A DNA stretch of 64,000 bases, taken from contig DATJPY010000022.1 in the NCBI GenBank assembly GCA_035506135.1, forward strand, positions 1 to 64,000, given 5' to 3'. The position numbers and the translations under genes are program-made. Origin of the DNA: DATJPY01 sp035506135 (GTDB lineage: Bacteria > Myxococcota_A > UBA9160 > PR03). Each line of letters begins with the position of its first letter. Position 1 is the stretch's first letter. This document shows positions 1 to 8,825 of the stretch, one piece after another. The notes beneath the pieces were generated by a model, which was not told where the DNA came from, did not search any database, and worked only from the letters and a program-made list of their open reading frames with translations.

Positions 1-1059
1 TTCGTCGTCGGCTGCGACGGCGCCAACAGCTTCGTCCGCCAGCATCTGGGCGCGACCGTGACCGACCTCGGCTTCTTCTTCGACTGGCTCATCGTCGACG
101 TCATACCCCGCGAGCCGCGCGTGTGGGACCCGCTCAACATCCAGATCTGCGACCCCGCGCGTCCCACGACGCTGGTGTCCGGCGGCCCCGGGCGGCGCCG
201 CTGGGAGTTCATGCGGCTCCCGGGCGAGAGCATCGAGGAGCTGAACAGCGAGCCCACCGCGTGGCGCCTGCTCGCGCCGTGGGGCTTCACACCGCAGAAC
301 GCGACGCTCGAACGCCACACGGTGTATCGCTTCCAGGCGCGCTGGGTCGACACGTGGCGGAACGGGCGGCTGCTGCTCGCCGGCGACGCGGCGCATCAGA
401 TGCCGCCGTTCGCCGGCCAGGGCATGTGCTCGGGCCTGCGCGACGCGGCGAACCTGGCCTGGAAGCTCGATCTCGTGCTCGCCGGCAGGGCGCCCGACCG
501 GCTGCTCGACAGCTACGCGAGCGAGCGCATCCCGCACGTGCGGGCGCTCATCGAGCTGTCGATCGAGCTCGGCAAGGTGATCTGCGTGGCCGACCCGGCC
601 GCGGCGGCGGCGCGCGACGAGCGGATGACCTCGGAGGCGCACGCCCGGAGCGCGCCGATCGCGGCCCCTCTCCCGTCGCTCGGCCCCGGACTCTTCGCGG
701 AGGGGAGCGCCGGCGCCGGCCGCCTGTTCGTGCAGGACCGCGTGCGGCGGGGCGACGCCGAGGGGCGCTTCGACGACGTCGTGGGGCGCGGCTTCGCGCT
801 CGTGAGCCCGATCGGGGACCCGGCGGCGGCGCTCGACCGCGAGTCGGCGGCGTTCTTCGCGGCGCTCGGAGGCGTCACGGCGCACGTGTCGGCCGACGGG
901 CCGATCGTCGATGCGAACGGCGGCTACGCCCGCTGGTTCGCCGCCCACGGAGCCGCGGTGGCGCTGCAGCGTCCGGACTTCTACGTCTTCGGCACCGCGC
1001 CGGCGCTCGACGGCGCGCGCGGCCTGGTCGAGTCGCTGCGCAGCGCGCTGCGGGGCTGA
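1..1059 (+). CDS. FAD-dependent aromatic monooxygenase, MhpA-like (5' end cut by window)
   Basis: The reading frame is open from base 1, so the N-terminal FAD-binding Rossmann part lies outside the window. The visible part starts at the conserved GCDGANSFVR stretch (the DG motif of class A flavin monooxygenases). It then carries the second FAD motif GDAAHQMPPFAGQG and the family sequence RDAANLAWKLDLVL. This pattern and the length after it match the MhpA / 3-(3-hydroxyphenyl)propionate hydroxylase group, which uses NAD(P)H and oxygen to hydroxylate phenolic rings before meta-cleavage. The actual substrate cannot be read from sequence. The gene is followed 87 bases later by a hydrolase on the same strand, so the two may be co-transcribed. 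Family assignment is strong; the role as a ring hydroxylase is inference. Confidence 0.85.
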   Translation, partial: FVVGCDGANSFVRQHLGATVTDLGFFFDWLIVDVIPREPRVWDPLNIQICDPARPTTLVSGGPGRRRWEFMRLPGESIEELNSEPTAWRLLAPWGFTPQNATLERHTVYRFQARWVDTWRNGRLLLAGDAAHQMPPFAGQGMCSGLRDAANLAWKLDLVLAGRAPDRLLDSYASERIPHVRALIELSIELGKVICVADPAAAAARDERMTSEAHARSAPIAAPLPSLGPGLFAEGSAGAGRLFVQDRVRRGDAEGRFDDVVGRGFALVSPIGDPAAALDRESAAFFAALGGVTAHVSADGPIVDANGGYARWFAAHGAAVALQRPDFYVFGTAPALDGARGLVESLRSALRG

Positions 1060-1146
1060 CACCGCCCGGCGCGGCGGCTCGATGGCAATCCCGCGCTGCA
1101 CCGATGGAGCTATAGTCCCGCCCGCCGCGACGGAGAGGAGATCCCG

Positions 1147-2061
1147 ATGGCCGATGCGCTTCCGATCCCCGACGTGCTCACGCAGCTCGTGCTGCAGAAT
1201 CCGCCCCAGACCGCCGCCGACATGCGCCGCCTGATCGACGGCTTCGCGGCGTTCATGAATGCGGATCTGCCCGAGGTCGGCGCCTTCCACGAGGCGGTGT
1301 CGATCTGCGATGGCGTCAGCGCCGACGTCGTGGTGCCGAGGAGCGCCGGCCCCCATCCGGTGGTCGTCTACCTGCACGGCGGCGGCTGGATCTGCGGGAG
1401 CGCGCGCACGCACCGCAAGCTCGCCTTCCGCCTCGCCGAGGCCGGCTTCCTGGTGCTGAACGTCGACTATCGTCTCGCTCCCGAGCACCCGTTCCCGACG
1501 CCCTTCGAGGACTGCCTGGCGGCGCTGCGCTTCGCGCGCCGCGAGGGGGCGCGCTGGGGCGGCGATCCCGCCCGGATCGCCGTCGCCGGCGACAGCGCGG
1601 GAGGCAACCTCGCCGCCGCGACGTCGGCAGCGCTCGCGGACGACCCCGCGCGCCCGAAGGCCGCCGTGCTGATCTACGGGGTCTTCGACTTCGCGACGAT
1701 CGGCCAGGGCGCGATGCCCGGCATCCCCGAAGACGGCCCGCTCGCAGACCTGGGCCGGCGGATGATCGAGCTGATGGTGCGCTCGTACCTCGGCGACGAT
1801 GCCGGCCCCCGCACCGCCGATCCCCGCGTGAGCCCGCTGCACGTCGCGCACCGGCTCCCGCCTACGCACGTCGTGGTCGGAGGCGCGGATCCGCTCGCCG
1901 CGCAGGCCGAGGCGCTCGTCAAGGCGCTCGGCGCGGCGGGCGTGAGCCACGAGCACTTCGTCGACGCGGGAATGCCCCACGGCTACTTCCAGATGGAGTT
2001 CCTGGCGCCGACGCGGCCCGCCATCGCCCGCGCCGTCGCCTTCCTGCGCGAGCACGTCTGA
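1147..2061 (+). CDS. alpha/beta hydrolase, hormone-sensitive-lipase type esterase
   Basis: A 304-residue carboxylesterase of the HSL (family IV) group. The oxyanion-hole motif HGGGW lies at residues 77-81 and the nucleophile elbow GDSAGG at 148-153, making Ser150 the nucleophile. An Asp in the GGADPL stretch and a His in the GMPHGY stretch near the C-terminus complete the triad. ATG at 1147 is supported by the ribosome-binding site GGAGAGGAG at 1132-1140. There is no signal peptide, so it should be cytoplasmic. Its position behind an aromatic hydroxylase suggests hydrolysis of an ester or lactone in the same pathway, but the substrate is unknown. Confidence 0.88.
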   Translation: MADALPIPDVLTQLVLQNPPQTAADMRRLIDGFAAFMNADLPEVGAFHEAVSICDGVSADVVVPRSAGPHPVVVYLHGGGWICGSARTHRKLAFRLAEAGFLVLNVDYRLAPEHPFPTPFEDCLAALRFARREGARWGGDPARIAVAGDSAGGNLAAATSAALADDPARPKAAVLIYGVFDFATIGQGAMPGIPEDGPLADLGRRMIELMVRSYLGDDAGPRTADPRVSPLHVAHRLPPTHVVVGGADPLAAQAEALVKALGAAGVSHEHFVDAGMPHGYFQMEFLAPTRPAIARAVAFLREHV

Positions 2062-2078
2062 GGATCGGGCGCGAGCGG

Positions 2079-2960
2079 CTAGACCCGGGCGGCGTGCTTC
2101 GCGATCGCGTCGACCAGCGTGGGCCAGAGCGCCCGTGGCAGGTCGTGGCCCATGCCCTCGATCTCGAGCAGCTCGGCGCCCGGCACCGCGGCGGCGGTCG
2201 CGCGTCCGGCGTCGACCGGGATCAGCGGATCGGCCGCGCCGTGGATCACCAGCGTCGGCGCGCGCACCGCGGCGAGCGCGTCGCGGCGGCTCCCCGACGC
2301 GAGGATCGCCACGAGCTGGCGCGCCGTGCCGGCCGGGCTCGGCCCGCGGTCGAAGGTGCGTCCGGCCATCGCGCGGACCTCGGCCTCGTCGAACGCGAAG
2401 CCGGGGCTGCCGATCGTCCGCCACAGCCGGACGCCGTGCTCGATCGCCGCCGCGCGCTCCGTGGGCGGCGGCGTGAGCAGCATCGCCATCGCCTCCGGCC
2501 GCGCCTGCGGCAGGCTCGGATCCCCCGTCGTGGACATGATCGAGGTCAGCGTGCGCACGCGCGCCGGATGCTCGATCGCGAGCGTCTGCGCGATCATGCC
2601 GCCCATCGACGCGCCGACGACGTGTGCGGACGGGAGATCGAGCGCGTCGAGCAGCCCGGCGGCGTCGGCCGCCATGTCGGAGAGCCGGTAGGGCGCGTCG
2701 ACCGGACGTCCCTGCGCCACGGCCCCGAGCGCGCCCATCACGTCGGGCAGACCCGCCGGGTCGAGCCTCGTCGAGAGGCCGGCGTCGCGATTGTCGAAGC
2801 GGACGACGTGGTGTCCGCGGTCGGCGAGCGCCTCGCAGAACTCGTCGGGCCAGAGGATCATCTGCGCGCCGAGCCCCATCACGAGCAGAAGCGGCGGATC
2901 CTCCGGATCCCCGATGCTCTCGTACTCGATCTCGATCCGATTGGCGCGCGCTCGCGGCAT
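2079..2960 (-). CDS. alpha/beta hydrolase, RdmC/aclacinomycin-methylesterase-like
   Basis: A 293-residue alpha/beta hydrolase. The N-terminal block with RFDNRDAGLST (55-65) is typical of the group that includes RdmC methylesterase and many uncharacterised bacterial hydrolases. The nucleophile elbow is GASMGG at 116-121 (Ser118). A late GAADPLIP stretch supplies the acid and GMGHDLP the histidine. It converges on the preceding esterase with only 17 bases between stops. It is divergent from the cupin gene at 3107, so the 146 bases between them must hold both promoters; I see no clear operator there. Substrate unknown. Confidence 0.85.
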   Translation of the reverse strand: MPRARANRIEIEYESIGDPEDPPLLLVMGLGAQMILWPDEFCEALADRGHHVVRFDNRDAGLSTRLDPAGLPDVMGALGAVAQGRPVDAPYRLSDMAADAAGLLDALDLPSAHVVGASMGGMIAQTLAIEHPARVRTLTSIMSTTGDPSLPQARPEAMAMLLTPPPTERAAAIEHGVRLWRTIGSPGFAFDEAEVRAMAGRTFDRGPSPAGTARQLVAILASGSRRDALAAVRAPTLVIHGAADPLIPVDAGRATAAAVPGAELLEIEGMGHDLPRALWPTLVDAIAKHAARV

Positions 2961-3106
2961 CGATGCGTCCTCCGGCGTCCAGGGCGACCCACGGAGTCTA
3001 GACCGGCGATCGGCCCCTCGGCGAGGCGCCCCCGCCCGGGCACTGGCCGGCCGCCCGCCCGGGGCGGTAGCCTCCCGTCCCCGGATCCGAACCGCGAGGA
3101 GCCGCC

Positions 3107-3496
3107 ATGCGCCATACGCCGCCCGAGTTCGTCGAGATCACCCCCGAGCTGCGCGAGCGGATCGAGAAGTTCCGCGCCGAGCACGAGGGCGACCCGATCG
3201 GCAAGGTGGCCAACCACGTGCTGTTCGAGGACGAGAACGTGCGGATCTGGGAGATGAAGCTCGCGCCGGGCGAGCACTCCGACCTGCACCGCCACGATCA
3301 CGACTACTACCTGGTGATCGACTCGGGCGACCTGGTGGCCGGGATCCCGCCGAAGTCGAGCGGGATGGACGCCTTCGTCGGCAAGGTCCCGGCGCAGGGC
3401 AACACGGTGGCCGTGCCGAAGGGCGGCGTCGAGTGGGCCCTGAACGTCGGGAAGAAGACCTACCACGAGATCCTGATCGAGCTGAAGAAGCGCTGA
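3107..3496 (+). CDS. cupin-fold protein
   Basis: A small 129-residue protein with one cupin barrel. The first cupin motif is HRHDHDYYLVI (residues 61-71), which gives three candidate metal-binding histidines. A beta-rich second half contains the PKGGVEW turn typical of the second motif, although the last histidine of that motif is not obvious. ATG at 3107 follows a GAGGAG ribosome-binding site. Single-domain cupins of this kind can be metal-dependent dioxygenases, isomerases or small-molecule binding proteins; nothing here decides which. It starts a plus-strand run that continues with a hydrolase, an SDR, an isomerase and a UbiA-like protein. Confidence 0.75.
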   Translation: MRHTPPEFVEITPELRERIEKFRAEHEGDPIGKVANHVLFEDENVRIWEMKLAPGEHSDLHRHDHDYYLVIDSGDLVAGIPPKSSGMDAFVGKVPAQGNTVAVPKGGVEWALNVGKKTYHEILIELKKR

Positions 3497-3532
3497 GGCG
3501 GCGCTCGAGCGCGAGCCGCGGCGGGACCTCGC

Positions 3533-4549
3533 GTGCCGGCGTCGGAGCCCACGCTGCACTTCGCATCGACGAGCGACGGCTGGCGCGTCGCGCTGCATCA
3601 CCGCCCGCCGCGCGGCGGGGGACATCGCACGCCCGTGCTGCTCTGCCACGGCATGGGCTCGAACCGCTTCAACATGGACGGACCCGCGCGCGCCAGCCTC
3701 GCGCGCCACCTCGTACGGGCCGGCTACGACGTCTGGATCCTCGAGCTGCGCGGAGCCGGCCGCTCGCACCGCCCGCTGCTGCGCGTCCCGCGCGCCTCCT
3801 GGTCGTGGACCTTCGAGGACTACGTGCAGCACGACGTGCCTGCGGCGCTCCACCGGGTGCGCGAGCTGACGGGTCGCGAGCGCATCCTCTGGGTGGGCCA
3901 CTCGCTCGGAGGCATGGTGGCGTATGCGAGCCTGATGACGCCCGCCGCCAGCGCGTTCGCGGGCGCCGTCACGCTCGCCTCGCCGGGAATGTCGGAGATC
4001 GGCGACGAGGCGATCGACCGCTGGCTCGCGCTGCGGCGGCTGCTCCGGCTCGCGCCGGCGCGCATCCGCGTGCGCTCGCTCGCGTGCGCGGCGGCACCGC
4101 TGGCGCCCTTCATCGCCGCGACGGCCCCGAGCCTGCTCCGCGACTGGTTCTGGCATCCGGACAACTTCGACGTCGAGATCGTCCGCTTCATGATGCGCCG
4201 CGGTGTCGAGGACCTCCCGCGCTCGCTGCTGATCGAGTTCGCGCGCTGGTACGAGGCACGCCGCATGACCGATCGCTACGAGCTCTTCGGCTTCGCGGAT
4301 CACCTGGAGCGCATCCGCGTCCCGATGCTGGTGATCGCGGGGAGCCGCGACCGGCTGACGCCGGCCGCCGACCTCGAGCGCCTGTTCGAGCGGCTCGGCT
4401 CGTCCGACAAGACCTTCGTCGTCGCCGGGCACGCCTCCGGCCTTGCGCACGAGTACAGCCACGTCGATCTGGTGCTCGGGCGCCATGCGCCGGACGAGAT
4501 CTACCCGCTCGTCACCGACTGGCTCGACGCGCGGCGCCCGACGAGCTAA
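3533..4549 (+). CDS. alpha/beta hydrolase (lipase/thioesterase-like)
   Basis: A 338-residue alpha/beta hydrolase. The oxyanion region is LLCHGMGSN (37-44 region), the nucleophile elbow is GHSLGG at 122-127 (Ser124), a late AGSRDRLTP supplies the acid and AGHASGLAHEY the histidine. The cap region is large and hydrophobic, as in acid-lipase-like or PhaC-like hydrolases. The start is GTG at 3533; no better start lies upstream in frame because the cupin stop is close. It is followed 31 bases later by an SDR in the same direction, so it probably sits in the same operon. The substrate is likely a hydrophobic ester or thioester (inference). Confidence 0.8.
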   Translation: MPASEPTLHFASTSDGWRVALHHRPPRGGGHRTPVLLCHGMGSNRFNMDGPARASLARHLVRAGYDVWILELRGAGRSHRPLLRVPRASWSWTFEDYVQHDVPAALHRVRELTGRERILWVGHSLGGMVAYASLMTPAASAFAGAVTLASPGMSEIGDEAIDRWLALRRLLRLAPARIRVRSLACAAAPLAPFIAATAPSLLRDWFWHPDNFDVEIVRFMMRRGVEDLPRSLLIEFARWYEARRMTDRYELFGFADHLERIRVPMLVIAGSRDRLTPAADLERLFERLGSSDKTFVVAGHASGLAHEYSHVDLVLGRHAPDEIYPLVTDWLDARRPTS

Positions 4550-4580
4550 GGAGACGGATCGCCTAGCGAGAGGTCCGAGC

Positions 4581-5321
4581 GTGGAGCGAAACGCGACCGC
4601 CGCCATCGTAGGCGCCGGCGACTGGATCGGCGCCGCCATCGCCCGCAGGTTCGCCGCCGAGGGCTTCACGGTCTTCGCAGGGCGCCGCAACGGCGAGAAG
4701 CTCGCACCACTCGTGGCCGACGTCGAGGCGAAGGGCGGACGCATGGTCGCGCGCTCGCTCGACGCGCGAAAGGAGGAGGAGGTCGCGGCCTTCCTCGCGG
4801 ACGCCGACGCGGCGGCGCCCCTCGAGGTCTGCATCTTCAACGTCGGCGCGAACGTGAGCGTCCCGTTCGTCGAGACGACGGAGCGCGTCTTCCGCAAGGT
4901 CTGGGAGATGGCGTGCTACGCGGGCTTCCTCACCGGGCGCGAGGCCGCGCGCCGCATGCTGCCGCACGGGCGCGGCTCGCTCTTCTTCACGGGCGCGACC
5001 GCGAGCCTGCGCGGCGGCATCGGCTACGCGGCCTTCGCAGCCGCCAAGGCGGGCCTGCGCATGGTCGCCGAGAGCGCGGCCCGCGAGCTCGGCCCGCGCA
5101 ACCTCCACGTCGCCCACCTGGTGATCGACGCGGGCGTCGACACCGCGTGGGTGCGCGAGCGCATCGAGGAGCGCGGCGGCAAGGCGGCCCTCGACCAGCT
5201 CGCGCCCGACACGCTGATGCGACCCGAGTCGGTCGCCGAAGCCTACTGGCAGCTCCACCAGCAGCCGCGCGACGCCTGGACCTTCGAGCTCGTGATCCGG
5301 CCCTTCGGCGAGCGGTGGTGA
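4581..5321 (+). CDS. SDR-family protein with Phe in the catalytic Tyr position
   Basis: A 246-residue short-chain dehydrogenase/reductase fold. The nucleotide-binding glycines are GAGDWIG (11-17) and the NNAG-like loop is FNVGAN (86-91). The usual YxxxK motif reads FAAAK (Phe152 to Lys156), so the catalytic tyrosine is replaced; Tyr149 is three residues off register. A group of SDR-like proteins with this AFAAAK pattern exists, and they may bind nucleotide without classical dehydrogenase activity. I chose GTG at 4581 because homology begins directly after it and a GAGAGG stretch lies upstream. The stop is three bases before the next start, which supports an operon. Confidence 0.8.
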   Translation: MERNATAAIVGAGDWIGAAIARRFAAEGFTVFAGRRNGEKLAPLVADVEAKGGRMVARSLDARKEEEVAAFLADADAAAPLEVCIFNVGANVSVPFVETTERVFRKVWEMACYAGFLTGREAARRMLPHGRGSLFFTGATASLRGGIGYAAFAAAKAGLRMVAESAARELGPRNLHVAHLVIDAGVDTAWVRERIEERGGKAALDQLAPDTLMRPESVAEAYWQLHQQPRDAWTFELVIRPFGERW

Positions 5322-5324
5322 GGC

Positions 5325-5939
5325 ATGGTGAAGCCGGAGTTCCACTTCGACTTCGGGAGCCCGAACGCCTACCTCGCCCACCTCGTGCTGCCCGGGATCG
5401 AGGCGCGGACGGGAGTCCGCTTCGAGTACGTCCCGGTCCTGCTCGGCGGCATCTTCAAGCTCACGAACAACCGCTCGCCGGCGGAGAGCCTGGCGGGGAT
5501 CCGCAACAAGCCGAGCTACGAGCAGCTCGAGATGCAGCGCTTCCTGCGCCGCCACGGCATCACCCGGTTCCGGATGAACCCGCACTTCCCGGTGAACACC
5601 CTCGTGCTGATGCGCGGCGCCCTCGCCGCCCGGGAGCTCGGCGTCTTCGAGCGCTACGTCGACGAGGTCTTCGCGCACATGTGGGCGGAGCCGAAGAAGC
5701 TCGACGACCCGGCCGTGCTGCGCGCCGCGCTCGAGGCCTCTGGGTTCGACGCGGCGCGCCTGCTCGAGCGGGCGCAGACTCCGCCGATCAAGCAGCAGCT
5801 CATCGAGAACACCGAGCGCTCCGTCGAGCGCGGCAGCTTCGGCGCCCCGACCTTCTTCGTCGGCGACGAGATCTTCTTCGGCAAGGACCGCCTGCGCGAG
5901 GTCGAGGAGGCGATCCGCGAGGCGCAGTCGGACGGTTGA
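5325..5939 (+). CDS. 2-hydroxychromene-2-carboxylate isomerase / DsbA-fold protein
   Basis: A 204-residue thioredoxin-like protein of the DsbA/GST-kappa group. The N-terminal FDFGSPNAYLA places Ser12 where the glutathione-activating serine sits in HCCA isomerases (NahD-type), instead of a CXXC pair. The cis-proline loop GAPTFFVGD and the C-terminal FGKDRLREVEEA are typical of the family. Such enzymes isomerise chromene carboxylates during bicyclic aromatic degradation in a glutathione-dependent reaction, but many family members have unknown substrates. The gene starts three bases after the SDR stop, and its own stop overlaps the next start, so translation is likely coupled. Confidence 0.85.
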   Translation: MVKPEFHFDFGSPNAYLAHLVLPGIEARTGVRFEYVPVLLGGIFKLTNNRSPAESLAGIRNKPSYEQLEMQRFLRRHGITRFRMNPHFPVNTLVLMRGALAARELGVFERYVDEVFAHMWAEPKKLDDPAVLRAALEASGFDAARLLERAQTPPIKQQLIENTERSVERGSFGAPTFFVGDEIFFGKDRLREVEEAIREAQSDG

Positions 5940-6688
5940 TCCTCGACGCGCTCGCCTTCTCGAGCGTCTGGGTCGCGGCCGCGGCCACGGCCCTGGCGGC
6001 GGCGGCCTCGCGCTCGTTCGGCGCCCCGCAGAGCCCGGAGCTGCTCGCGCTCGCCTTCGCGGGAACGCTCGCGGTGTACTCGCTCGACCGGCTGCGCGAC
6101 GTCGCGCGCGATCGGATGACGGCGCCGTCGCGGAGCACCTGGGTCGAGCGACACTGGAATGCGATCGCCGGCACCGCGGCGATCGCCGCGCTCGCCGCCG
6201 GCGTCTGCGCCGTGGTGCTCGGACCCGCCGCCATCGCCGCGGCGGCCGCGGCGGGCGGGCTCGGCGCGCTCCACCGCCGCCTCAAGCACGTGCCCTTCGC
6301 GAAGTCGCTCTACGTGGCAGCGGCGTGGCTGGCGGTCACGGTGGCGCTGCCGGCGGCGGTCGCGCGCCCGCCTCCGTCGGCAGCGGCCTTCGGCTGGTCG
6401 GCGACGACGGTCGGCCTCGCGCTCGTCGCGAACGCCATCGCATCGAGCGCGCGCGACGCGGAGGCGGGGGCGGCGGTGATCGGCCGCGAGCGGGCGCTCC
6501 GGCTGGCGCTCGCCTGCGCTCTCGCAGGAGCCGGCGCCGGCCTGGTCGCGCCTCGTCCGCAGCGCGCGCTCGCGGCGGTCGCCATCGCGACGGCCGCCGC
6601 GCTCGTCGGATTCCGTCCGGGCGAGCGGTACGGCCTGCTGATCCTCGACGGCGCCCTCACGCTGGGCGCGCTCTGGACGTTCGTCTGA
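5936..6688 (+). CDS. UbiA-like integral membrane protein
   Basis: A roughly 250-residue, very hydrophobic protein with about seven to eight predicted membrane helices. The sequence YSLDRLRDVARD after the second helix resembles the first Asp-rich motif of UbiA prenyltransferases, and KSLYVAAAWL resembles the conserved region of UbiA-like proteins. The second Asp-rich motif is weak, so prenyltransferase activity is not assured. I chose TTG at 5936: it overlaps the preceding TGA (TTGA), a usual coupling arrangement, and the hydrophobic sequence begins right after. It is the last gene of the 3107-6688 run and converges on the CrtI-like gene. Confidence 0.6.
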   Translation: MILDALAFSSVWVAAAATALAAAASRSFGAPQSPELLALAFAGTLAVYSLDRLRDVARDRMTAPSRSTWVERHWNAIAGTAAIAALAAGVCAVVLGPAAIAAAAAAGGLGALHRRLKHVPFAKSLYVAAAWLAVTVALPAAVARPPPSAAAFGWSATTVGLALVANAIASSARDAEAGAAVIGRERALRLALACALAGAGAGLVAPRPQRALAAVAIATAAALVGFRPGERYGLLILDGALTLGALWTFV

Positions 6689-6713
6689 CGGAGGCGCCCG
6701 GCAGGCGCGCTCG

Positions 6714-8315
6714 CTAGGCGAGCGCCGCCCGCGCCCCGGCCGCCGCGAGCGCCTCCGCCACCTCGTGCGCGGCGCCGTAGCCGGGCAGGAACGTCACGCC
6801 GGGACCCGGGTGACACGACGCGCCGCACAGATAGAGGCTCGGGATCGGCGTCGCGTGCGCCGAGCCCGGAACCAGCAGGCGCCCGCCGATCATCTGCTCG
6901 GGATGGATGAGGCCGTGCGTGAAGTCGCCGTTGGTCGCGCCCTGCATGGCGGCGAAGTGGTCGGACGAGAAGACGGCCCGCTCGACGATGCAGTCGCGCA
7001 GATCGGGCATGAACTCGGAGAGGCGGTCGAGGATGCGCTCCGCCATCTCGTCCCGCAGCCGGCCGCGATCCTCGCGCGGCGCCTCGCACGGGAAGAAGAA
7101 GCCGTACGTCGTGGCGACGTGGTAGCCGTCGGGCGCCAGGCTCGGGTCCATCACGGTCGGGATCTGCATGCCGACGGGAGGATGCTCGGGCACCTCGCCG
7201 CGCCGGCACGCCTCGTAGCTCGCCTGCTGGAGCTCCGGGTCGGGCACGAGGGTCGTGTTGAAGCGCGTGCGCGGATCGGCGTTGAGGTGCTCGAAGGGCG
7301 GAGCGTAGGTGGGCAGGCGCCGCAGCTTGAAGAGCAGGTGCATGAAGGCGCCGCGCTGCTCGATCGACTCGATCTGCTTGGCCGGCGCCTCGTCGAGGTG
7401 GTCGCGGCCGACCAGCCCGAAGAAGGTCGCGGGCTTGTCGAGGTTCGAGACCACGGCGCGCGCCGTGATCTTCTTCCCGTCGCGCAGCTCGACGCCGATC
7501 GCGCGGCCGTCCTCGATGAGGATGCGCCGCACGGGGGTCCGGAAGCGCACCTCGCCGCCTTTGTCGGCGATCGAGCGACACAGCGCCTCCGACAGCGAGC
7601 CCATTCCGCCCTTCACGCGCCGCATCAGCCCACCGCCCTCGTTCTGCGCGAAGGTGTAGACGAGGCACAGCGCACTGCCCGGCGTGAACGGCCCCTTGTA
7701 GGTCGACTGCACCGCCGCGAAGGCAGCCAGCGCGCGCAGCGTGCGGTGCCGCTCGCGGTCGGGCAGGAAGCGATCGACCAGATCCATCGCCGAGCCCGTG
7801 AAGGCGAGCTGGATCTGCTCGCGCTTGCGCTCGTTCGGCGCGCGGTCGAGCAGCTCCTCGAGCGTCGGCGGCACGCTGCGCGGCGTGAAGCGGTCCATCA
7901 GGCTCGCCGGGTACTTGCAGAACGCCATCAGGCGGACGAAGCCGACCATCGCGCTCGCGCCGAAGTGTCGCAGCACGTAGAGCGCCATCCGCAGCGGATT
8001 CGAGTAGAAGACGGCGGGCGGCGACGTCTTCGAGTTGACGTTGCAGGCCATGATCGGCAGGTCGATGAACTCGACGCCGTAGCGCCGCAGCTCGAGCTCC
8101 TCCTCGAGGCCCTTCGCGAGCGGGAAGAGCAGGCTCGCGCCGACGTCGTTGCGGCAGCCGGAGAGGATCTCGCGGGTTCCGGCCATCCCGCCGGCGTACG
8201 CGTTCTTCTCGAGGCAGACGACGCGAAGCCTGCGCTTGGCGAGCAGGGCGGTCGCCGCGAGCCCGTTGTGGCCCGCGCCGACCACGATCGCGTCGTAGTC
8301 GACCGCCGCGCTCAC
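6714..8315 (-). CDS. phytoene-desaturase-like FAD oxidoreductase
   Basis: A 533-residue flavin amine oxidase/CrtI superfamily protein. The N-terminal dinucleotide fold is IVVGAGHNGLAATALLAKR, followed by CLEKNAYAGGMAG. The C-terminal half has the FAD-closing region with SLYLCGASCHPGPGV, and a GGMGSLSEALCR stretch typical of CrtI-related NAD(P)/FAD proteins. Real phytoene desaturases are similar in length, but related proteins act on other lipids (retinol saturase-like), so carotenoid activity is not proven. GTG at 8315 overlaps the TGA of the upstream DUF2834 gene (GTGA), which decides the start and indicates translational coupling. Confidence 0.82.
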   Translation of the reverse strand: MSAAVDYDAIVVGAGHNGLAATALLAKRRLRVVCLEKNAYAGGMAGTREILSGCRNDVGASLLFPLAKGLEEELELRRYGVEFIDLPIMACNVNSKTSPPAVFYSNPLRMALYVLRHFGASAMVGFVRLMAFCKYPASLMDRFTPRSVPPTLEELLDRAPNERKREQIQLAFTGSAMDLVDRFLPDRERHRTLRALAAFAAVQSTYKGPFTPGSALCLVYTFAQNEGGGLMRRVKGGMGSLSEALCRSIADKGGEVRFRTPVRRILIEDGRAIGVELRDGKKITARAVVSNLDKPATFFGLVGRDHLDEAPAKQIESIEQRGAFMHLLFKLRRLPTYAPPFEHLNADPRTRFNTTLVPDPELQQASYEACRRGEVPEHPPVGMQIPTVMDPSLAPDGYHVATTYGFFFPCEAPREDRGRLRDEMAERILDRLSEFMPDLRDCIVERAVFSSDHFAAMQGATNGDFTHGLIHPEQMIGGRLLVPGSAHATPIPSLYLCGASCHPGPGVTFLPGYGAAHEVAEALAAAGARAALA

Positions 8316-8758
8316 TGCGGCCTCGCGAGCCAGCGCACCTGGCGCTCCTGCGCGGCGAGGTACAGGCCCATCGCGAAGGTGAAGCTCGTGAAGAGGCTCA
8401 TCACGAAGTAGATCCAGGTGTGGCGGAGGCCGCGCCGCGGCCCGTCGATGATCGTCCAGAGCGGAAAGAGGACGACATTCGTGAGGATCATGTCCTGCCC
8501 GATCGACCCGGCCGCCGGATTGGTGAAGAGCATCCCGGTGAAGTGCACCCAGCTCGCCTCCGCCGGGTACGCGAAGACGTACTTCGAGTTGAAGTACCAG
8601 CCGACGCACACGGACACCGCGGCCACCGCGTAGTAGATCCGCTCGAGGATCGTCGGCTCGGATCCCTTCCAGTCGCGGCGGTAGAGATGGGCGTTCGCGT
8701 AGAAGAACACGGCGACCGTGAGCGCGCCGAGCCCGGCGTGGACGAGCAGCGAGACCAT
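8312..8758 (-). CDS. DUF2834 four-helix membrane protein
   Basis: A 148-residue protein with about four membrane helices. The segment VLFPLWTIIDGPRRGLRHTW followed by a phenylalanine-rich last helix and LAAQER matches the DUF2834 family. The function of the family is unknown; members often lie near carotenoid or flavin oxidoreductase genes. It is the first gene of a two-gene unit with the CrtI-like enzyme. On the minus strand, TAGAAT at 8793-8788 is a fair -10 element about 30 bases upstream of ATG 8758, but no good -35 accompanies it. The divergent neighbour is the truncated serine hydrolase. Confidence 0.8.
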   Translation of the reverse strand: MVSLLVHAGLGALTVAVFFYANAHLYRRDWKGSEPTILERIYYAVAAVSVCVGWYFNSKYVFAYPAEASWVHFTGMLFTNPAAGSIGQDMILTNVVLFPLWTIIDGPRRGLRHTWIYFVMSLFTSFTFAMGLYLAAQERQVRWLARPQ

Positions 8759-8825
8759 GGAGCCCTCTCCCGCGGAAGTGACCCCGAATTCTAGTCCGGG
8801 CTACCATCGCTGCGCTCGCGCCACC

